NCBI GenBank assembly: GCA_019637445.1
Contig: JAHBVS010000002.1
Span: 372,001 to 436,000, forward strand
Reading direction: 5' to 3'
From: Gemmatimonadaceae bacterium
GTDB taxonomy: Bacteria > Gemmatimonadota > Gemmatimonadetes > Gemmatimonadales > Gemmatimonadaceae
DNA length: 64,000 bases
Below are positions 39,297-49,078 of this stretch, in pieces. The position numbers and the translations under genes were made by a program. The first letter of the stretch is position 1. Each line of letters begins with the position of its first letter. The notes beneath the pieces are model-generated. The model worked only from the letters and a program-made list of their open reading frames with translations. It ran no database searches and was not told the DNA's origin.

Positions 39297-41306
39297 ATGC
39301 GTCCCATTCGTGCCTTGCTCCCAGTCCTCGCCCTGCTTGCTGTCGTGCCATCACTCGCGGCGCAGACGCGCACAGCGATCCGCCGCGGTACGCCGGTTGC
39401 CGCGTCGTTGGCGGCCAACGACACGGCACGGTTCTCCATCAGCTTCGCCGACAGCACCTTCGTACTCGGCGCCGTGAGGCAGACGGATGAGCCGCTGGCG
39501 CTGCGCGTGATGACGGCCGCGGGCCAGCAGCGGGCGCGCTTCCAGGGACCTGGGACCGGTGACCTGCGCTATTCAGGCATCGTCGCGGCGGCCGGCGAGT
39601 ATGTGATCGAGGTCTTCGCGCCGTCGCACAAGGCGACGCGGTTCACGCTGCGCTTGGACCGCCAAGAGCCCGTTGCCCGCGATCCGCGCCGGCGCGCCGA
39701 CCAGCTCATCGCCCGCTACGACGCGCCAGACACGCCCGGTGCCGTGCTGCGCGTCTGGCGCGACGGGCGCACGCTGTACTCGAAGGCCTACGGCACGGCG
39801 AACCTCGCCTATGCAATGCCGTACCGCGTCGATACCCGGACGAACATCGGCTCGACATCCAAGCAGTTCACGGCCTTCGCAATCCTGTTGCAGGCCGAGC
39901 GCGGTGCCCTCTCGCTGGACGATGACATCCGCAAGCACATCCCCGAGCTGCCCGACCTCGGCGACACGGTGCGCGTGCGGCACCTCGTCACGCACACCTC
40001 TGGCCTGCGCGAGATCTTCAACCTGATCGAGATGTCGGAGCGCAACGCGATGGCGGACTGGATCGATCGCGACGAGTTGATCGAGGTCGTCCAGCGCCAG
40101 CCCAAGCTGCAGAACGAGCCAGGGACGGAGTTCAACTACAACAACACGGCCTTCGGGCTGGCCGCGCTGATCGTGGCGCGGACCTCGGGCAAGGACTTCG
40201 CGACGTACATGCGCGACGAGGTGTTCCTGCCGCTTGGGATGACTCGGTCGATGGTGCGCTCGGACCGCAATGTGATCGTACCCGATGGTGCGCCGGGCTA
40301 TATCCCGACTGCGGAAGGTTACCGCGAGAGCGGAGACCTGGCCGCGGCGATGGGTGCCGGCGGCATCTATACGACGGTGGAGGACCTTGAGCGCTGGGCG
40401 CAGAACATGGATTCCCCAACGCCGAAGGTCGGCACGCGGGCGATCTTCGACCGGATGATGACCGACTCGCCGCTCAAGGACGGCAAGGCCTCGGGCTACG
40501 GGATGGGCCTGTTCGTGGACACGCAGCGTGGGCAGCGCCGCGTACACCACGGCGGCGCGGACATCGCGCACCGCTCAATGCTCGTGTTGTATCCGGACAT
40601 CAACGCTGGCGTCTCGTTGCAGAGCAACCACGCGGCGTTCAGCTACGCGGCGGCGTTTGAGATCGCCGAGGCCTTCTTTGCGGATGCATTCAAGGACTCG
40701 ACGACGGCGGTGGCATCTTCAACGCCTGCCAGCAGCTATGACCCGGCATCAATGACGGCCGCGCGCTTCGCGGGGCTCGAGGGGCGCTTCGCGCTGGTGG
40801 CGGCCCCGGCCTTCGTGCTGCGCTTCTTCCGCGACGGCTCGACCTTCTACACCCAGGCCACGGGCCAGCCGCGCATCGCGATGGTGCCGACCTCGGACTC
40901 GACGTTCAAGCTGACGGGCGTGGAGGCCTCGCTGCGCTTCCAGCGCGGCGCAAACGGGCGCGCCGAGTCGGTGATCCTGGTGCAGAACGGAGAGCAGCGG
41001 GCCAATCGGTTGCCTGATTCGCCGGGCGAAGGACGTCCGGCCGTGAACCTCGCGGACTTCGCCGGGAGGTACCACAGCGAGGAACTCGATTCGTGGATGA
41101 CGCTCGTCGTGCGCGGCGACTCGTTGATTGCCGAGCAGCGTCGGCGCGAGGATGCGCGGCTGGCGCCCGATGAGGCCAAGGCGGACACATTCGCCGGCCG
41201 CAATCTCACGTTTACGTTCGAGCGTGACCGGAACGGGCAGGTGATCGGGTTCTACGTCTCGAACGGCCGCACGCGGGACGTGCGGTTCGAGCGGGCGCGG
41301 CCCTAG
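39297..41306 (+). CDS. Secreted serine hydrolase, beta-lactamase/DD-peptidase family
   Basis: The 669-residue product has a signal peptide (LPVLALLAVVPSLAAQ). A pre-peptidase-like beta domain follows (about residues 25-120). The class C beta-lactamase-fold domain has the nucleophile motif SxxK in GSTSKQFTAF (about residue 183), YxN in FNYNNTAFGL, and the HxG box in RRVHHGGADIAH. A C-terminal beta-rich lipocalin-like domain begins near MTAARFAGLEGRF. Relatives include esterases and D-aminopeptidases rather than true beta-lactamases, so antibiotic resistance should not be assumed. The gene is full length and converges on the RidA gene across a strong hairpin. Confidence 0.85.
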   Translation: MRPIRALLPVLALLAVVPSLAAQTRTAIRRGTPVAASLAANDTARFSISFADSTFVLGAVRQTDEPLALRVMTAAGQQRARFQGPGTGDLRYSGIVAAAGEYVIEVFAPSHKATRFTLRLDRQEPVARDPRRRADQLIARYDAPDTPGAVLRVWRDGRTLYSKAYGTANLAYAMPYRVDTRTNIGSTSKQFTAFAILLQAERGALSLDDDIRKHIPELPDLGDTVRVRHLVTHTSGLREIFNLIEMSERNAMADWIDRDELIEVVQRQPKLQNEPGTEFNYNNTAFGLAALIVARTSGKDFATYMRDEVFLPLGMTRSMVRSDRNVIVPDGAPGYIPTAEGYRESGDLAAAMGAGGIYTTVEDLERWAQNMDSPTPKVGTRAIFDRMMTDSPLKDGKASGYGMGLFVDTQRGQRRVHHGGADIAHRSMLVLYPDINAGVSLQSNHAAFSYAAAFEIAEAFFADAFKDSTTAVASSTPASSYDPASMTAARFAGLEGRFALVAAPAFVLRFFRDGSTFYTQATGQPRIAMVPTSDSTFKLTGVEASLRFQRGANGRAESVILVQNGEQRANRLPDSPGEGRPAVNLADFAGRYHSEELDSWMTLVVRGDSLIAEQRRREDARLAPDEAKADTFAGRNLTFTFERDRNGQVIGFYVSNGRTRDVRFERARP

Positions 41307-41314
41307 GCACTCAC

Positions 41315-41342
41315 GACGGCGCCGTCGTACGGCGGCGCCGTC
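41315..41342. terminator. Hairpin between convergent hydrolase and RidA genes
   Basis: GACGGCGCC (41315-41323) and GGCGCCGTC (41334-41342) form a perfect 9-bp stem with a 10-base loop, starting eight bases after the hydrolase stop and ending seven bases before the RidA stop. The position fits a bidirectional terminator, though there is no long T-run. Confidence 0.55.
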
Positions 41343-41349
41343 ACCCCAC

Positions 41350-41745
41350 CTAGCGCGGCAGCACCGCAATGGCCTGGATCTCGACCTTCGCGCGATCCTC
41401 GAGCAGCGCCGAGACCTCGACCATCGCCATCGCAGGCCACGTGCGGCCGATGACCTCGCGGTAGACCTCGCCGATCTCGCGCGCCTTGGCGAGGTAGTCG
41501 CGCTTGTCAGTCACGTACCAGGTGAGCTGCACGAGGTGCTCGGGCTTCGCGCCGCCAGCGGCCAGTACCGCGACGACGTTCTGCAGCGTCTGCCGCACCT
41601 GCGCGACCAGGTCGTCGGTCTCCCACTCGCAGTTCGCGTTCCAGCCCACCTGGCCGGCGACGAACACGAAGCGTCCCTCGGCGGCGATCCCGTTGGAGTA
41701 GCCGCGTGGCGCGGTCCAGCCGTCGGGTTGGAGGATCCTATGCAC
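41350..41745 (-). CDS. RidA/YjgF family enamine/imine deaminase
   Basis: The 131-residue product matches RidA: a start with LQPDGWTAPRGYSNG, FVAGQVGWN, VRQTLQNVVAVLAAGGA, and EHLVQLTWYVTDKRDY followed by RTWPAMAMVEVSALL. RidA proteins hydrolyse reactive enamines and imines. It is the last gene of the catabolic operon, and its GTG start overlaps the thioesterase stop by eight bases (GTGCATAG). In a 2-aminobenzoate route a deaminase of this type would remove nitrogen from an enamine intermediate. That role is inferred from context. Confidence 0.88.
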   Translation of the reverse strand: MHRILQPDGWTAPRGYSNGIAAEGRFVFVAGQVGWNANCEWETDDLVAQVRQTLQNVVAVLAAGGAKPEHLVQLTWYVTDKRDYLAKAREIGEVYREVIGRTWPAMAMVEVSALLEDRAKVEIQAIAVLPR

Positions 41746-42202
41746 GATGGCTGTCCTGAAAGCGGGTGAGGCCGTTCCGCACGGCGTCGGGCCAAGGGAT
41801 CGAGCGATGGTTGTCGAGAGACGTGGCGACGAGCACCTGCGTGGCGCGCCAGAGCTCGGTGTCGTCGCGCGCGATGCGGTGCTCCAGCGTGAGCGAGCTG
41901 CGGCCCACGCGTGCGACGCTGACGGACCAGTCGAGCCGGTCGCCGTGAAAGCCGGGCGCGCCGAAGGTGACGTCGAGCTTCACGGTCGGTGTGCCCACGC
42001 GCTGCCGCGCGAAGAGTTCGGGCCAAGGCGCGCCGACACTGGCGAAGAACTCCTCGACCACGCCGACCAGGTGATTGAAGTAGGCAGGGAAGTACGCGAT
42101 GCCCGAGGGATCGCAGTCGCCGAAGCGCAGGACGCGCGTGGTGGTGAAGGACGTCACGCGATCCTCGGGCATCTGCGCACAGTTGAACGGGGACTCACGC
42201 AT
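41738..42202 (-). CDS. 4-hydroxybenzoyl-CoA thioesterase-like hotdog protein
   Basis: The 154-residue product is a single hotdog domain with the signature [19 protein letters not shown]. This is the D-x-D-P-x-G pattern with the catalytic aspartate of the 4-hydroxybenzoyl-CoA thioesterase family. [19 protein letters not shown] follows, as usual. It should hydrolyse an acyl- or aroyl-CoA, possibly to rescue trapped CoA in the neighbouring pathway. Its ATG overlaps the acyl-CoA dehydrogenase stop by eight bases (ATGCGTGA), and its stop overlaps the RidA start, so all are co-translated. Confidence 0.85.
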   Translation of the reverse strand: MRESPFNCAQMPEDRVTSFTTTRVLRFGDCDPSGIAYFPAYFNHLVGVVEEFFASVGAPWPELFARQRVGTPTVKLDVTFGAPGFHGDRLDWSVSVARVGRSSLTLEHRIARDDTELWRATQVLVATSLDNHRSIPWPDAVRNGLTRFQDSHRA

Positions 42203-43382
42203 TCCTCAGCAGTTCGCGCGCGACGATGAGCTTCTGCACCTCGGTGGCGCCCTCGTAGATGCGCAGCGCGCGGATCTCACGGTAGAGCCGCTCCACCACC
42301 TCGCCACGTGTGACACCGCGACCGCCGAACAGCTGCACGGCGCTGTCGATGACCTGCTGCGCGGACTCGGTGGCCAGCATCTTGGCCATCGCCGCCTCCT
42401 TGGTCGTGGGCTGTCGCTGCACGTCGCGGCGCCACGCCGCGCGATACGTGAGCAGCGCGGCGGCCTCCACCTGCGTGGCCATCTCGCCGAGCGTGCCTTG
42501 CGTCAGTTGCAAGTCGGCGAGCGTGCCGCCGAAGATGGCACGGGCCTTGGCGTGCGCCACCGACTCGTCGAGCGCGCGCCGCGCGAAGCCCAGTGCCGCC
42601 GCGGCGACCGAGGTGCGGAAGATGTCCAGCGTGCGCATCGCGAGCTTGAATCCGCCGCCGGGTTCTCCAAGGCGGCGTGATGCCGGAATGCGGCAGCCAT
42701 CAAAGCGCAGCGTCGCCAACGGATGCGGCGCGATCACATCGATGCGTTCCGCGATGCTGAAGCCGGGATCGTCCGCAAAGACGACGAAGGCCGAAAGACC
42801 CTTGGTGCCGGGCCCTTCGCCCGTGCGCGCGACCAGCGTGTACACGTCGGCGATGCCGCCGTTGCTGATCCAGGTCTTCTCGCCGTCCAGTACATAGTGG
42901 TCGCCGTCGAGTCGGGCGGCGCACTGCATCGCCGCCACGTCGGAGCCGGCGCCGCTCTCTGACAACGCAAAGGCCGCGATCCACTCGCCCGCCGAGACCT
43001 TGGGCAGCACCTGCGCGCGCAGGGCGTCGCTACCGGCCAACGAGATGGCGCCGGTGCCCAGCCCCTGCATGGCGAAGGCGAAGTCGGCGAGGCCTTCGTG
43101 CCAGGCGAGGATTTCCCGCGTGAGGCAGATGGAGCGCGAGTCCAACGACGTGGCGTCGGCGCCGGGCTTGGCGACACTGACAGAGAGCAGGCCAGCCCTG
43201 CCAAGTTCACGCACCAGCGCGCGGCATTGCACATCCACGTGCGCGCGGACGTCGCTGTGCTTCAGCGTGAGCCCCGACGCGAACTCTGCGACGCGCGCCG
43301 CCCAGGCGGCGTGCTCCTTGCCAAAAAACGGCCAGTCGAAGTGCGCGCGGCTCGGCGCGAGTGGCGTGGAGTGTGCGGCCAC
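42195..43382 (-). CDS. Acyl-CoA dehydrogenase
   Basis: The 395-residue product has the acyl-CoA dehydrogenase fold. [17 protein letters not shown] comes first, [17 protein letters not shown] is the flavin and substrate loop, [19 protein letters not shown] follows, and the C-terminal region ends with [20 protein letters not shown] and [18 protein letters not shown]. The expected catalytic glutamate lies in YEGATEVQ. It oxidises an acyl-CoA at the alpha-beta bond and passes electrons to ETF. The GTG at 43382 is chosen: it lies two bases after the hydratase stop and begins with a normal family N-terminus, while the longer open frame overlaps the hydratase gene. Part of the overlapping catabolic operon. 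Confidence 0.9.
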   Translation of the reverse strand: MAAHSTPLAPSRAHFDWPFFGKEHAAWAARVAEFASGLTLKHSDVRAHVDVQCRALVRELGRAGLLSVSVAKPGADATSLDSRSICLTREILAWHEGLADFAFAMQGLGTGAISLAGSDALRAQVLPKVSAGEWIAAFALSESGAGSDVAAMQCAARLDGDHYVLDGEKTWISNGGIADVYTLVARTGEGPGTKGLSAFVVFADDPGFSIAERIDVIAPHPLATLRFDGCRIPASRRLGEPGGGFKLAMRTLDIFRTSVAAAALGFARRALDESVAHAKARAIFGGTLADLQLTQGTLGEMATQVEAAALLTYRAAWRRDVQRQPTTKEAAMAKMLATESAQQVIDSAVQLFGGRGVTRGEVVERLYREIRALRIYEGATEVQKLIVARELLRNA

Positions 43383-43384
43383 GG

Positions 43385-44206
43385 TCAATCGCCCTCGAAC
43401 ACGGGCGTCTGCTTCGCCGCAAAGGCCTCGAAGGCGCGCCGGAAGTCCTTGGTCTTCATCAACTGCGCCTGCGCCATCGCCTCGGCGTCGATCAGCGCAT
43501 CGATACTCATATCCCATTCCGCGTCGAGCATGCGCTTCGTCATTGAGTGGGCGAGGATAGGGCCGTCGGCCAGTGAGCGCGCAAGCATTGTGGCGTCGGA
43601 GAGCAGGGAGCCGGCGGGCACCAGTCGGTTCCAGAATCCCCAGGCGGCGCCTTCCTCGGCGGTCATCGTGCGGCCGGTGAAGAGCAGCTCCGCCGCGCGC
43701 CCGTGCCCGATGATGCGCGGCAGGATGCCGCAGGCGCCCATATCGCAGCCGGCGAGCCCGACACGCACGAAGAGGAAGGCAGTCTTGGCGTTCGGCGTGG
43801 CAATGCGGAGGTCCGAGGCCATCGCGAGGATCGCGCCGGCGCCGGCGCAGGTGCCGTCCACCGCCGCGATGATTGGCTGCGGACAGTGGCGCATCGCCTT
43901 CACGAGGTCGCCGGTCATCTGCGTGAAGCGCAGCAGGCCGATGTCGTCCATCTCGGTGAGTGGCTCGATGATCTCGAACACATCGCCGCCCGAACAGAAG
44001 TTGCCGCCCGCTCCCGTGAGCACGATGGTGCGCACGTCGTCGGCGTCACGGAGCGCGTGAAAGAGATTCCGCAGCTCGTCGTAGGACTCGAAGGTGAGTG
44101 GGTTGCGGCGCTCGGGACGATTCAGCGTGATGGTGGCCACGCGACCGTCGGCGCTGCACTCCCAGAGGAAGTGTTCGGCTTCGTAGTCCTTGAGCGCTCT
44201 GGTCAT
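43385..44206 (-). CDS. Enoyl-CoA hydratase/isomerase family protein
   Basis: The 273-residue product is a crotonase. [19 protein letters not shown] comes first, the oxyanion-hole loop is [15 protein letters not shown], and [20 protein letters not shown] and [19 protein letters not shown] follow. A single glutamate of the usual hydratase pair is not clear, so isomerase or ring-opening-type chemistry is possible. The ATG at 44206 overlaps the monooxygenase stop (ATGA), so translation is coupled. In the 2-aminobenzoyl-CoA type of pathway such an enzyme handles the reduced ring product before thiolysis. Confidence 0.88.
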   Translation of the reverse strand: MTRALKDYEAEHFLWECSADGRVATITLNRPERRNPLTFESYDELRNLFHALRDADDVRTIVLTGAGGNFCSGGDVFEIIEPLTEMDDIGLLRFTQMTGDLVKAMRHCPQPIIAAVDGTCAGAGAILAMASDLRIATPNAKTAFLFVRVGLAGCDMGACGILPRIIGHGRAAELLFTGRTMTAEEGAAWGFWNRLVPAGSLLSDATMLARSLADGPILAHSMTKRMLDAEWDMSIDALIDAEAMAQAQLMKTKDFRRAFEAFAAKQTPVFEGD

Positions 44207-46524
44207 CGCGTGGGCGGCCCGGCGGCCGCGCGTTGGAGGTTGGTCTCGTATTGCAGCTTGCCGCGCAGATACTGCACCGGCCAGGGCTGGTTCGTCACCC
44301 CGATCTTGGCGGCTTCGTGCAGTGACCAGGCGGCGTCGGCGAGGTGTGGGCGGGCGATGGCGCAGAGATCCGCGCGGCCCGCGGCGATGATGCTGTTGGC
44401 GTGGTCGGCCTCGGAGATCGCGCCCACGGCCACGGTCGCGACGCCGAGCTCGTTGCGGATGCGGTCGGAGAAGGGCGTCTGGAAGAGGCGGCCGTAGACG
44501 GGCTTCTCTTCCGGTGTCACCTGGCCCGAGGAGCAATCGATGAGATCCGCACCTGCGTCCTTGAACATCGCCGCGTAGATGGCGGCGTCGTCGGCCGTGT
44601 TGCCGCCGTCGAACCAGTCGTGGCAGGAGAGGCGCACGGAGATGGGGCGATCCTCGGGCCACGCGGCGCGGACGGCGTGGAAGACCTCGAGCGGATAGCG
44701 CGCACGGGCCTCATGGTCGCCGCCGTACTTGTCGCTGCGCTGGTTGGTGAGCGGCGAGAGGAAGCTCGAGAGCAGGTAGCCGTGCGCACAGTGCAGCTCC
44801 AGCACGTCCGCGCCGATCTCCGCCGACCACTGTGCGGCGCGCACGAAGTCGGCGGTGACGCGGTCCATGTCGTCGCGCGTCATTGCGCGCGGGAGCTGCG
44901 AGACTTCCAGATACTTGAGCGCGGACGCCGAGATCAGCGGCCAGTTGCCATCGTCCAGCGGTTGGTCCGTGCCTTCCCATCCGAGTTTGGTGCTGCCCTT
45001 TCGCCCCGCGTGCCCGAGCTGCATGCCGAACTTGGCCGGCGTGTGCTCGTGGATGAACTGCACGATGCGCTTCCAGGCGTCGCGCTGCACCTCGTTCCAG
45101 AGCCCCGCGCAGCCCGGTGTGATGCGGGCGTCGGGCGAGGTGCAGGTCATTTCGCCGAAGACGAGTCCGGCGCCACCCATCGCGCGCGCACCGAGATGCA
45201 CGAGATGGAAGTCGCCCGGCACGCCATCAATGGCGGAGTACATCGCCATCGGGGAGACGACGATGCGGTTCGGGAGCGTGAGCCCGCGAACCGTGTACGG
45301 CGTGAACATCGGGCGTGGCGCCTTGTCCGTGTCCGACGCGGGCACGCCCGCGCGCGCGGCGAACCAGCGCTCGTAGCCTTCGAGCCAGATCGGATCGCGA
45401 AGCCGCAGGTTCTCGTGGCTGATGCGCTGTGATCGCGTGAGCAGCGAGTACATGAACTGCTCGGGCTCGAGCGTGTCGGCGTAACGCTCGCCGACCACCT
45501 CGAACCACTCCATCGCATTGCGCGCGGCGTTCTGGATGCGCGCCACGTCCACGCGGCGAATCTCCTCGTAGGCGTGCAGCGCATCTGCGGCACGCGTGGC
45601 CTCGTGGCCGACGACATCGAACTGTCGTGCCAGCTCGATGGCATCCTCGAGCGCCAGCTTGGTGCCCGAACCGATTGCGAAATGCGCCGTGTGCGCCGCG
45701 TCGCCCATCAACACGACCTGCGCCTTGCCCACCTTCGTGTGCCAGCGATCGCAGATGAGGCGCGAGAAGTTCATCCAGCCGCCGCCCTTGAGGTGCGGCG
45801 TGTTGCTGAGCAGCGCTGCGCCCTCCAGCACGTCCGCGAACAACCGCTCGCAGAAGTCCAGCGACTCGCGCTGTGACAATGCATCGAGCCCGTGCGCCTC
45901 AAAGGTCTCTGCCGTGGTCTCGACGATGAACGTCGAGTGCTCCTCGTCGAACTTGTAGATGTGCGCCTGGAACCAGCCGTGCTCCGTGCGCTGGAAGTCG
46001 AAGGTGAAGGCGTCGTAGCGCTTCTTCACGCCCAACCACACATAGCGGTTGGGGCGCTTGGCGATGTCGGGGCGAAAGACTTCCGTGAGCCGCTCCCGGA
46101 CCTTGGAGTTCACGCCGTCAGCGGCGACGATCAGGTCCGAGTCGGCGTAGTCGAGGTCCGAGCCCACTTCGCGCTCGAATACAAGTTCCACCCCCAAGGA
46201 CTCCGCGCGCCGCTGCAGGATGTTGAGCATCGTCTTGCGGCCGATGCCCACGAAGCCGTGGCCTGTGGTGCGCATCCGGCGACCCTTGATGCGGACCTCG
46301 ATGTCATCCCAGTGGTTGAAGGCCTGCTCGATCTCCTCGGCAGTCTCCGGATCCGCGCGCCGCATGTTGTCCAGCGTGGCGTCGGAGAAGACCACGCCCC
46401 AGCCGAAGGTGTCGTAGGGCTTGTTGCGCTCCACCACGGCGATCTGGTGCGCCGGGTGCGCCTTCTTCATCAGCAGGGCGAAGTACAGGCCCGCCGGTCC
46501 ACCGCCGATGCAGGTGATGCGCAT
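44203..46524 (-). CDS. Bifunctional aroyl-CoA monooxygenase/reductase (2-aminobenzoyl-CoA or salicylyl-CoA type)
   Basis: The 773-residue product fuses two flavoprotein domains. Residues 1-390 are an FAD monooxygenase: [18 protein letters not shown] binds the ADP part of FAD, and [18 protein letters not shown] is the second flavin motif. From about residue 405 an old-yellow-enzyme FMN domain begins ([20 protein letters not shown]), with [33 protein letters not shown] and [12 protein letters not shown]. This exact fusion is known from 2-aminobenzoyl-CoA monooxygenase/reductase of Azoarcus evansii and from enzymes annotated as salicylyl-CoA 5-hydroxylase/oxidoreductase. It hydroxylates and then reduces the aromatic ring as a CoA thioester. 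The ATG at 46524 begins the dinucleotide fold directly. Confidence 0.88.
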   Translation of the reverse strand: MRITCIGGGPAGLYFALLMKKAHPAHQIAVVERNKPYDTFGWGVVFSDATLDNMRRADPETAEEIEQAFNHWDDIEVRIKGRRMRTTGHGFVGIGRKTMLNILQRRAESLGVELVFEREVGSDLDYADSDLIVAADGVNSKVRERLTEVFRPDIAKRPNRYVWLGVKKRYDAFTFDFQRTEHGWFQAHIYKFDEEHSTFIVETTAETFEAHGLDALSQRESLDFCERLFADVLEGAALLSNTPHLKGGGWMNFSRLICDRWHTKVGKAQVVLMGDAAHTAHFAIGSGTKLALEDAIELARQFDVVGHEATRAADALHAYEEIRRVDVARIQNAARNAMEWFEVVGERYADTLEPEQFMYSLLTRSQRISHENLRLRDPIWLEGYERWFAARAGVPASDTDKAPRPMFTPYTVRGLTLPNRIVVSPMAMYSAIDGVPGDFHLVHLGARAMGGAGLVFGEMTCTSPDARITPGCAGLWNEVQRDAWKRIVQFIHEHTPAKFGMQLGHAGRKGSTKLGWEGTDQPLDDGNWPLISASALKYLEVSQLPRAMTRDDMDRVTADFVRAAQWSAEIGADVLELHCAHGYLLSSFLSPLTNQRSDKYGGDHEARARYPLEVFHAVRAAWPEDRPISVRLSCHDWFDGGNTADDAAIYAAMFKDAGADLIDCSSGQVTPEEKPVYGRLFQTPFSDRIRNELGVATVAVGAISEADHANSIIAAGRADLCAIARPHLADAAWSLHEAAKIGVTNQPWPVQYLRGKLQYETNLQRAAAGPPTR

Positions 46525-46581
46525 TGCTGGGGGCTGAGGGGCGTAGGCGCGGCACACTTGCCGCCGGACGATGGGGAGAAC

Positions 46582-46587
46582 TATATA
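46582..46587 (+). promoter_or_regulatory. Candidate -10 box (TATATA) in the divergent catabolic promoter region
   Basis: TATATA lies seven bases before the ligase ATG at 46595, in the 70-base region shared by the ligase and the catabolic operon. Its near-symmetry means it could also serve the minus strand. No operator repeat or regulator gene is evident. Confidence 0.4.
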
Positions 46588-46594
46588 GGCGGCG

Positions 46595-48202
46595 ATGAAC
46601 CCCCGCGACCGCGACGCACGCGCTTGGCTGCCCCGCGCGGCCGATATGCCCGAGTTCCGGTTCGACCTGCCGGAGCTGCAGTATCCCCCGCGGCTGAACT
46701 GCGTCGCCGAGTTGCTGGACCGCTGGGTGGAGCAGGGGCAGGGGCACCGGCCCTGCCTGTCGTCGCCGACGCTCAAGTGGAGCTACGCGGAGACGCTTGA
46801 CTGGGTGAACCGGATCGCCAACGTGTTGGTGGGCGTGCTGGGGATGCGCCCGGGGGACCGCGTACTGCTGCGCGCGCCGAACACGCCGATGTTCGCGGCG
46901 GCCTACCTCGCCGTGATGAAGGCCGGTGGCATCGCCGTGGCGACGATGCCGTTGCTGCGCGCGCCGGAGCTGAAGGTGGTGATGGAGAAGGCGCGGACCT
47001 CGCTGGCGCTCTGCGACAACCGGTTGCGTGCCGAACTCGACACGGCGCGCGAGGGCTCGGAGGCATTCGGACGGCTGGTGACGTTCGGGACCGCCGAGAC
47101 CGAGATGGAACTGCTCGCTGCTGAAGCGGGCGCGCAGTTCAAGGCCGCCGACACCGCCAGCGACGATCTCTGCCTGTTCAGCTTCACCTCCGGCACCACC
47201 GGTGGGCCGAAGGCGACGATGCACTACCATCGCGATGTGCTCGCCATCGCCGACAGCTATGGCAAGCAGGTGCTGCGCGCCTCGCCGGAGGACGTGTTCA
47301 CGGGGTCGCCGCCGCTGGCGTTCACGTTCGGCTTGGGTGGCCTGGTGATCTTCCCGATGCGAATCGGCGCGTCGAGCCTGCTGCTGGAGAAGGCGCCACC
47401 GGACGAGCTGCTCGCGGCGATCCGCCAGCATCTGCCAAGCGTCGTGTTCACCGCGCCGACCGCCTACCGTGCCATGCTCGGCAAGCTGCGGCCGGGCGAC
47501 CTGGATTCGCTGCGCATCTGCGTGTCGGCGGGCGAAACGTTGCCGGCGTCCACGTTCGATGCGTGGAAGAAGGCCACGGGCATCACGCTGATGGACGGCA
47601 TCGGCGCGACGGAGATGCTGCACATCTTCATTGGATCGCCGGCGGACGAAGCCAAAGCGGGCTCCACGGGTCGCGTGGTGCCGGGCTATGAAGCGCGCAT
47701 CGTGGACGACTCGGGTAACGATGTCCCCGACGGCACGCCCGGGCACCTCGCGGTGCGTGGGCCCACGGGCTGCCGGTATCTCGACGACCCGCGGCAGCGG
47801 CGCTATGTGAAGCAGGGCTGGAACTACCCGGGTGACACCTACATCCGCGATGCTGACGGCTACTTCTGGTACCAGGCGCGCTCGGACGACATGATCGTCA
47901 GTTCCGGCTACAACATTGCGGGGCCGGAGGTGGAGCAGGCGTTGCTCGCGCACGCGGCGGTGGCGGAGTGCGGCGTGGTTGGGCTGCCGGACGCCGAGCG
48001 CGGCACGGTCGTGGCGGCATTTGTGGTGCTCAAGCCCGGCCACAGCGGCGACGCAGCGCTGGTGAGCGCGCTTCAGGAGCACGTGAAGGCGACGATCGCG
48101 CCGTACAAGTATCCGCGCAGCGTGCGCTTTGTGGAGGCGTTGCCCAAGACGTCGTCGGGGAAGCTGCGGCGGAATGTGCTGCGGGAGACGGGCACGGCCT
48201 GA
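46595..48202 (+). CDS. Benzoate/2-aminobenzoate-CoA ligase family enzyme
   Basis: The 535-residue product is an acyl-adenylate-forming ligase. The phosphate loop is [13 protein letters not shown] (about residues 199-211). The adenine region includes [12 protein letters not shown], with [20 protein letters not shown] downstream. The C-terminal catalytic lysine is in [11 protein letters not shown] (about residue 520). The best overall resemblance is to the benzoate-CoA ligase group, which activates small aromatic acids. It is transcribed away from the monooxygenase/reductase operon with a 70-base gap, so it probably makes the aroyl-CoA that the operon consumes. The substrate (2-aminobenzoate, salicylate or related) cannot be fixed from sequence alone. 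Confidence 0.87.
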   Translation: MNPRDRDARAWLPRAADMPEFRFDLPELQYPPRLNCVAELLDRWVEQGQGHRPCLSSPTLKWSYAETLDWVNRIANVLVGVLGMRPGDRVLLRAPNTPMFAAAYLAVMKAGGIAVATMPLLRAPELKVVMEKARTSLALCDNRLRAELDTAREGSEAFGRLVTFGTAETEMELLAAEAGAQFKAADTASDDLCLFSFTSGTTGGPKATMHYHRDVLAIADSYGKQVLRASPEDVFTGSPPLAFTFGLGGLVIFPMRIGASSLLLEKAPPDELLAAIRQHLPSVVFTAPTAYRAMLGKLRPGDLDSLRICVSAGETLPASTFDAWKKATGITLMDGIGATEMLHIFIGSPADEAKAGSTGRVVPGYEARIVDDSGNDVPDGTPGHLAVRGPTGCRYLDDPRQRRYVKQGWNYPGDTYIRDADGYFWYQARSDDMIVSSGYNIAGPEVEQALLAHAAVAECGVVGLPDAERGTVVAAFVVLKPGHSGDAALVSALQEHVKATIAPYKYPRSVRFVEALPKTSSGKLRRNVLRETGTA

Positions 48203-48408
48203 GCCAGAGCTCCCCGAGTGCGCTTCGAGGGGAATGTCTACGGAGTTCCTCGCGCGAGAAGCGCTGGACTGTGTCCACGTGGCCCAACGGTGGCACGGGC
48301 TCTGCACGCGCCTTAGTTTGCGATGGAACACACCGAGCGCGGGCTCAGAGCCGCCGGCAGATCCGGGGCCTAGGCCGCCGCCAACGCGATGTCGCATTGG
48401 AGACCACA

Positions 48409-49058
48409 ATGCCCCCGACACCGTTGAAAGCATCGCCGCGACGACGGGACGCGGACACACCTGCGTGGAAACGGGCGCTTGCCGATCCGCGTCGCGCCAT
48501 CAGCGTCGCGGCGTCGCTGCTTCGCGGGCAGTGGTACAAACGGTACTACCGGCTGCGCGGCATTCGTTTTACGGCCGGCCGGAACTTTCGCGTGCAGGGT
48601 CGGCTCACCGTCCGTGGTCCAGGGCGCGTCGTCTTTGGCGACGACGTGACGGTCGCGATGCACGTGACGCCGTGGACTCACGCCCCCGAGGCGGTCATTG
48701 CCGTCGGAGATCGCGCGATCCTCAATGGGACCAGGATGGGCTGCCGCCGGGAAATCACGATCGGTTCGGACGCGCTCATCGCCGATGCCCACATTCTGGA
48801 TACAGACTTCCACAGTACCTGGAAGGACCGGCGTTCACCGGATGCGCCGGTGCGCGTCGCTCCCGTGCGTCTGGGAAAGAACGTCTGGGTGGCGTCCTCG
48901 GCGGGTGTGCTCCCCGGCACAAGTATCGGAGAGACTTCGTGGTCGGCTTCGGCGCGATCTGCTCCGGCCGCTATCCGGCCGACGTCCTCATCGCCGGCAA
49001 TCCCGCCCGCGCCATCAAGCCGATTCCGACGGCTCTGCCCGCTGAAGCCGCGTCGTAG
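48409..49058 (+). pseudogene. Acyltransferase with left-handed beta-helix, frameshifted near the end
   Basis: The frame from the ATG at 48409 (GGAG six bases upstream) encodes hexapeptide-repeat sequence typical of LbH acetyltransferases: VFGDDVTVAMHVTPW, AVIAVGDRAILNGTRMGC, LGKNVWVASSAGVLPGTSIG. At about 48928-48936 this frame turns into Ser/Pro-rich nonsense. The expected continuation (DFVVGFGAICSGRYPADVLI, then AGNPARAIKP) is found one frame over and ends at a TAG at 49056-49058. One base appears to be missing, or two added, in the last fifth of the gene. Repaired, it would be about 216 residues and full length, resembling sugar O-acetyltransferases. Whether the shift is real or a sequencing error cannot be told here. 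Confidence 0.7.
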
Positions 49059-49078
49059 CGGAGCCGCCGTCGCGCGAT

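Noticed and set aside
39297-41306. Antibiotic-resistance beta-lactamase
   Set aside because: The fold is class C-like, but the extra N- and C-terminal domains are those of environmental esterases and peptidases, so resistance is not supported.
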